A stretch of DNA of 64,000 bases from Inia geoffrensis (lineage: Eukaryota; Chordata; Mammalia; Artiodactyla; Iniidae): contig JAZAQT010000468.1 of NCBI GenBank assembly GCA_036417435.1, positions 1 through 64,000 of the forward strand. Direction: 5' to 3'. Position numbers and translations under genes: made by a program. Numbering within the stretch: position 1 is the first letter of the stretch; every line of letters begins with the position of its first letter. A model generated the notes under the pieces. That model worked only from the letters and a program-made list of their open reading frames with translations, was not told the origin of the DNA and searched no databases. Positions 62,505 through 64,000 of this stretch are shown here, in pieces.

Positions 62505-64000
62505 TTGGCCAACCAAGCAAGCCTGCAATGGAAATACGTAATACAAGGCAGTCTCACTTCCCACCGATCGAAAGGGCCGTCCGAAAAAAGTGTAAAATCC
62601 AGAGAGGCAGGATAGGCCATGGAGAACTGGTAGCCTTGTTATGCTGATGGGCGGGATGTAAATTGCCAACAGCCACTCTGGAGAAGTGGATGGTGTTTCC
62701 TGGAACAAAGAAAAAGCCAAGCTAGAGAGCCTAGGGCACTTCCACTTATGGTGCTATAGATTCGGAAAATTTAAATGAAAAAGACACAGCCACACCAAAG
62801 TTTGGGGCTGCTCTGTGTACGGGAGCCTTGAATACGGTACAACTTTAATAGCCCAGAAAGAGAAAAATGGATATAGAAGTTGTGGTACATCCCTACAATG
62901 GAATATCACTCAACAATGAAATCAATGGCAACAGACCAGTAGCAGCATAATGAGTGGATTTAGTTACGAAGATCCTAAATGAAATAAGTCACACAGAAAA
63001 AGAAACATCATAAGATATCACTAATACCGGGAATGTAAACATGGCTACGTGTGAACTGCATTACAAAACACAAGAGAGTCTCACATTTACAAAAGAAACT
63101 AATGCTTGCTTAAGGGGAAAGGAGAGTGGGGAGGCTGCATAAAACCAGAGGTTGACATTAGGACAGATACCATTCCATAAGCCAAATATATATTAGACAA
63201 GAGCTACTCCTTGCTCAACCAAATGGACTCAACACCCCGTATTCAAAACCTAGGAATATACCTGACTATGAAGAAAATTAAAACCCATACATTTATAGGT
63301 CTCCATAAGAAAATCATTTGTGTACAGCAGCATACACACAGCAGTGTCAATAAGCTAATTCCCCTTATAAAAATAAATTTGAAAAAGAAAACACAAGAAC
63401 TGTCAAATAGAGAGAAATTCTTAAATAAGTCCGTCAGGGCTTGTGAGGAATCTTGGATTCACCACCTCTACATCCACAGCTCTGCGAGAGATAAGGCTCG
63501 ACACTTGGGGCTGATACTATTGGTGAGGGAATGCAGACCCTTTGAGGTAATGGTGCATGGTTCCCATTCCACGGGTCCCAAATCTCCACGTGTAAGGGAT
63601 TTATCCTTCAGCTAAAATATGCATGGAAAACCCAGAATATGGTCCACGAAGTGATCAGGCAAAATTTCTAAAACTCATCGCAGTTTTAGCCCCCTGGTAC
63701 CCGAGTTCGGCGTTCCAGATGCAATATTAGAATTCTCCCCACTTGGAGAGTCAGTGCCTTTGACCTCTTGTTTGGCACAGTTTGCAATTTCTGTGGAAGA
63801 TGAACAGGAATAAGGAGAACGAATGAGCAGCTAACTTGATGTGTTTGGACGGGCACATTGAACACTGATTTCCCTACAGGAAGAAGAATTCATCAAAGGC
63901 TCAGCGTGCCATGCCGGAACGAGATTAGGGCCTGAAGCAATTCTTTGGGTTTGCGGTCAGCTCACAAGAAAGCGAGTTGAGAAAAGGAGATTTTTGGCAC
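62505..64000 (+). repeat. Monomer 37 (incomplete, 1,496 bp, type II, cut by window end)
   Basis: Highly private copy: AAATACGTAATAC, GATCGAAAGG, GGATAGGCC, AACTGGTAG, GAATACGG, ACGAAGATCCTAAATG, AACTAATGC, CAGCTCTGCGAG, GGCTCGAC and GGTACCCGAG. It stops before the closing palindrome. It retains the full L1 piece and the second GAATTC. Confidence 0.86.

Larger units (their letters stand above)
1..64000 (+). repeat. Tandem satellite array, 1,735-bp monomer, probable common cetacean satellite
   Basis: The same sequence recurs head to tail through the whole window with a spacing of 1,735 bp (range 1,733-1,754). I phase each monomer at the TTGGCCAA that ends the right arm of a palindrome, which gives 36 complete copies and a last incomplete one of 1,496 bp. 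All copies lie in the same orientation and no unrelated sequence interrupts them. The period and the L1-derived segment match my recollection of the common cetacean satellite, a major heterochromatin component of whales. Open frames of 60-150 codons recur in every copy on both strands, but they follow the repeat and are broken at random in some copies, so I call no gene. Confidence 0.93.
49161..64000 (+). repeat. Type II (divergent flank) part of the array
   Basis: From about 49,161, in the middle of a monomer, the sequence switches to a second variant family that continues to the window end. Marks are TACGTGTGAAC and ACAAGAGAGTC in the L1 piece, CCATTCCATAAG, CAGACCCTTTG, GTAAGGGATTT, TTATGCTGATGGG, AAAAAACCAAGC, GGGAGCCTTGAC in place of the BamHI-containing type I text, and a palindrome centre reading GAATATATTC. 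The base length is 1,736, because CAAAGTTTGG carries one extra base relative to CAAATTTGG. Copies carry many private substitutions, as expected near an array edge where exchange is less frequent. Confidence 0.8.

Noticed and set aside
1..64000. CRISPR array, prophage or bacterial accessory island
   Set aside because: Repeats are 1.7 kb rather than about 30 bp, there are no spacers, and no frame has bacterial coding character. The L1 fragment fixes a mammalian origin.

Overview
The whole 64 kb window is one head-to-tail satellite DNA array and contains no protein-coding or RNA gene that I can support. The monomer is 1,735 bp, with 36 complete copies and one incomplete copy at the right end. 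Both window ends lie inside the array. Each monomer has four parts, given as offsets from its first base as phased here: an unrecognised block (+8 to +338), a degenerate piece of the 3' end of a LINE-1 retrotransposon running to its A-rich tail (+339 to +888), a second unrecognised block (+889 to about +1670), and a 72-bp near-perfect palindrome that spans the junction to the next copy.

The organism is very probably a whale. The L1 piece resembles the 3' end of L1 elements of cetartiodactyl mammals. A satellite of about 1.7-1.8 kb built around an L1 3' end matches what I remember of the common cetacean satellite: work by Arnason and colleagues, and a 1998 note by Kapitonov, Holmquist and Jurka describing L1 as a basic unit of cetacean heterochromatin satellites. 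I recall that delphinoid dolphins carry a shorter form of about 1.58 kb, so a 1,735-bp period points to a baleen whale or another non-delphinoid lineage. This comes from memory and was not checked by a search.

Layout: positions 1 to about 49,160 hold a homogenised core (type I). Its monomers are almost all exactly 1,735 bp and nearly identical. Within it there are local higher-order duplications: a dimer (3,494-6,966 and 6,967-10,436), a trimer of 5,205 bp (about 11,870-17,080 and 17,080-22,290), a three-monomer rhythm between 34,744 and 48,623, and single-monomer duplications near 31-33 kb and 41.6-45.1 kb. A mosaic island of a second, more divergent monomer family (type II) sits at about 21,470-23,620, and a partial copy of it lies at 16,262-17,051. 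From about 49,160 to the right end the array is type II. There the monomers differ more from each other, except for three recently amplified copies between 52,095 and 57,299. This pattern is what one expects when approaching the edge of a satellite array.

The first three monomers carry a cluster of one-base length changes, mostly in homopolymers, that are absent from the following ten. This looks more like uncorrected sequencing error than biology. No genes act together here. The features of interest are the fossil L1 piece, the palindrome kept in every copy, and the record of duplication and conversion written in the monomer variants.
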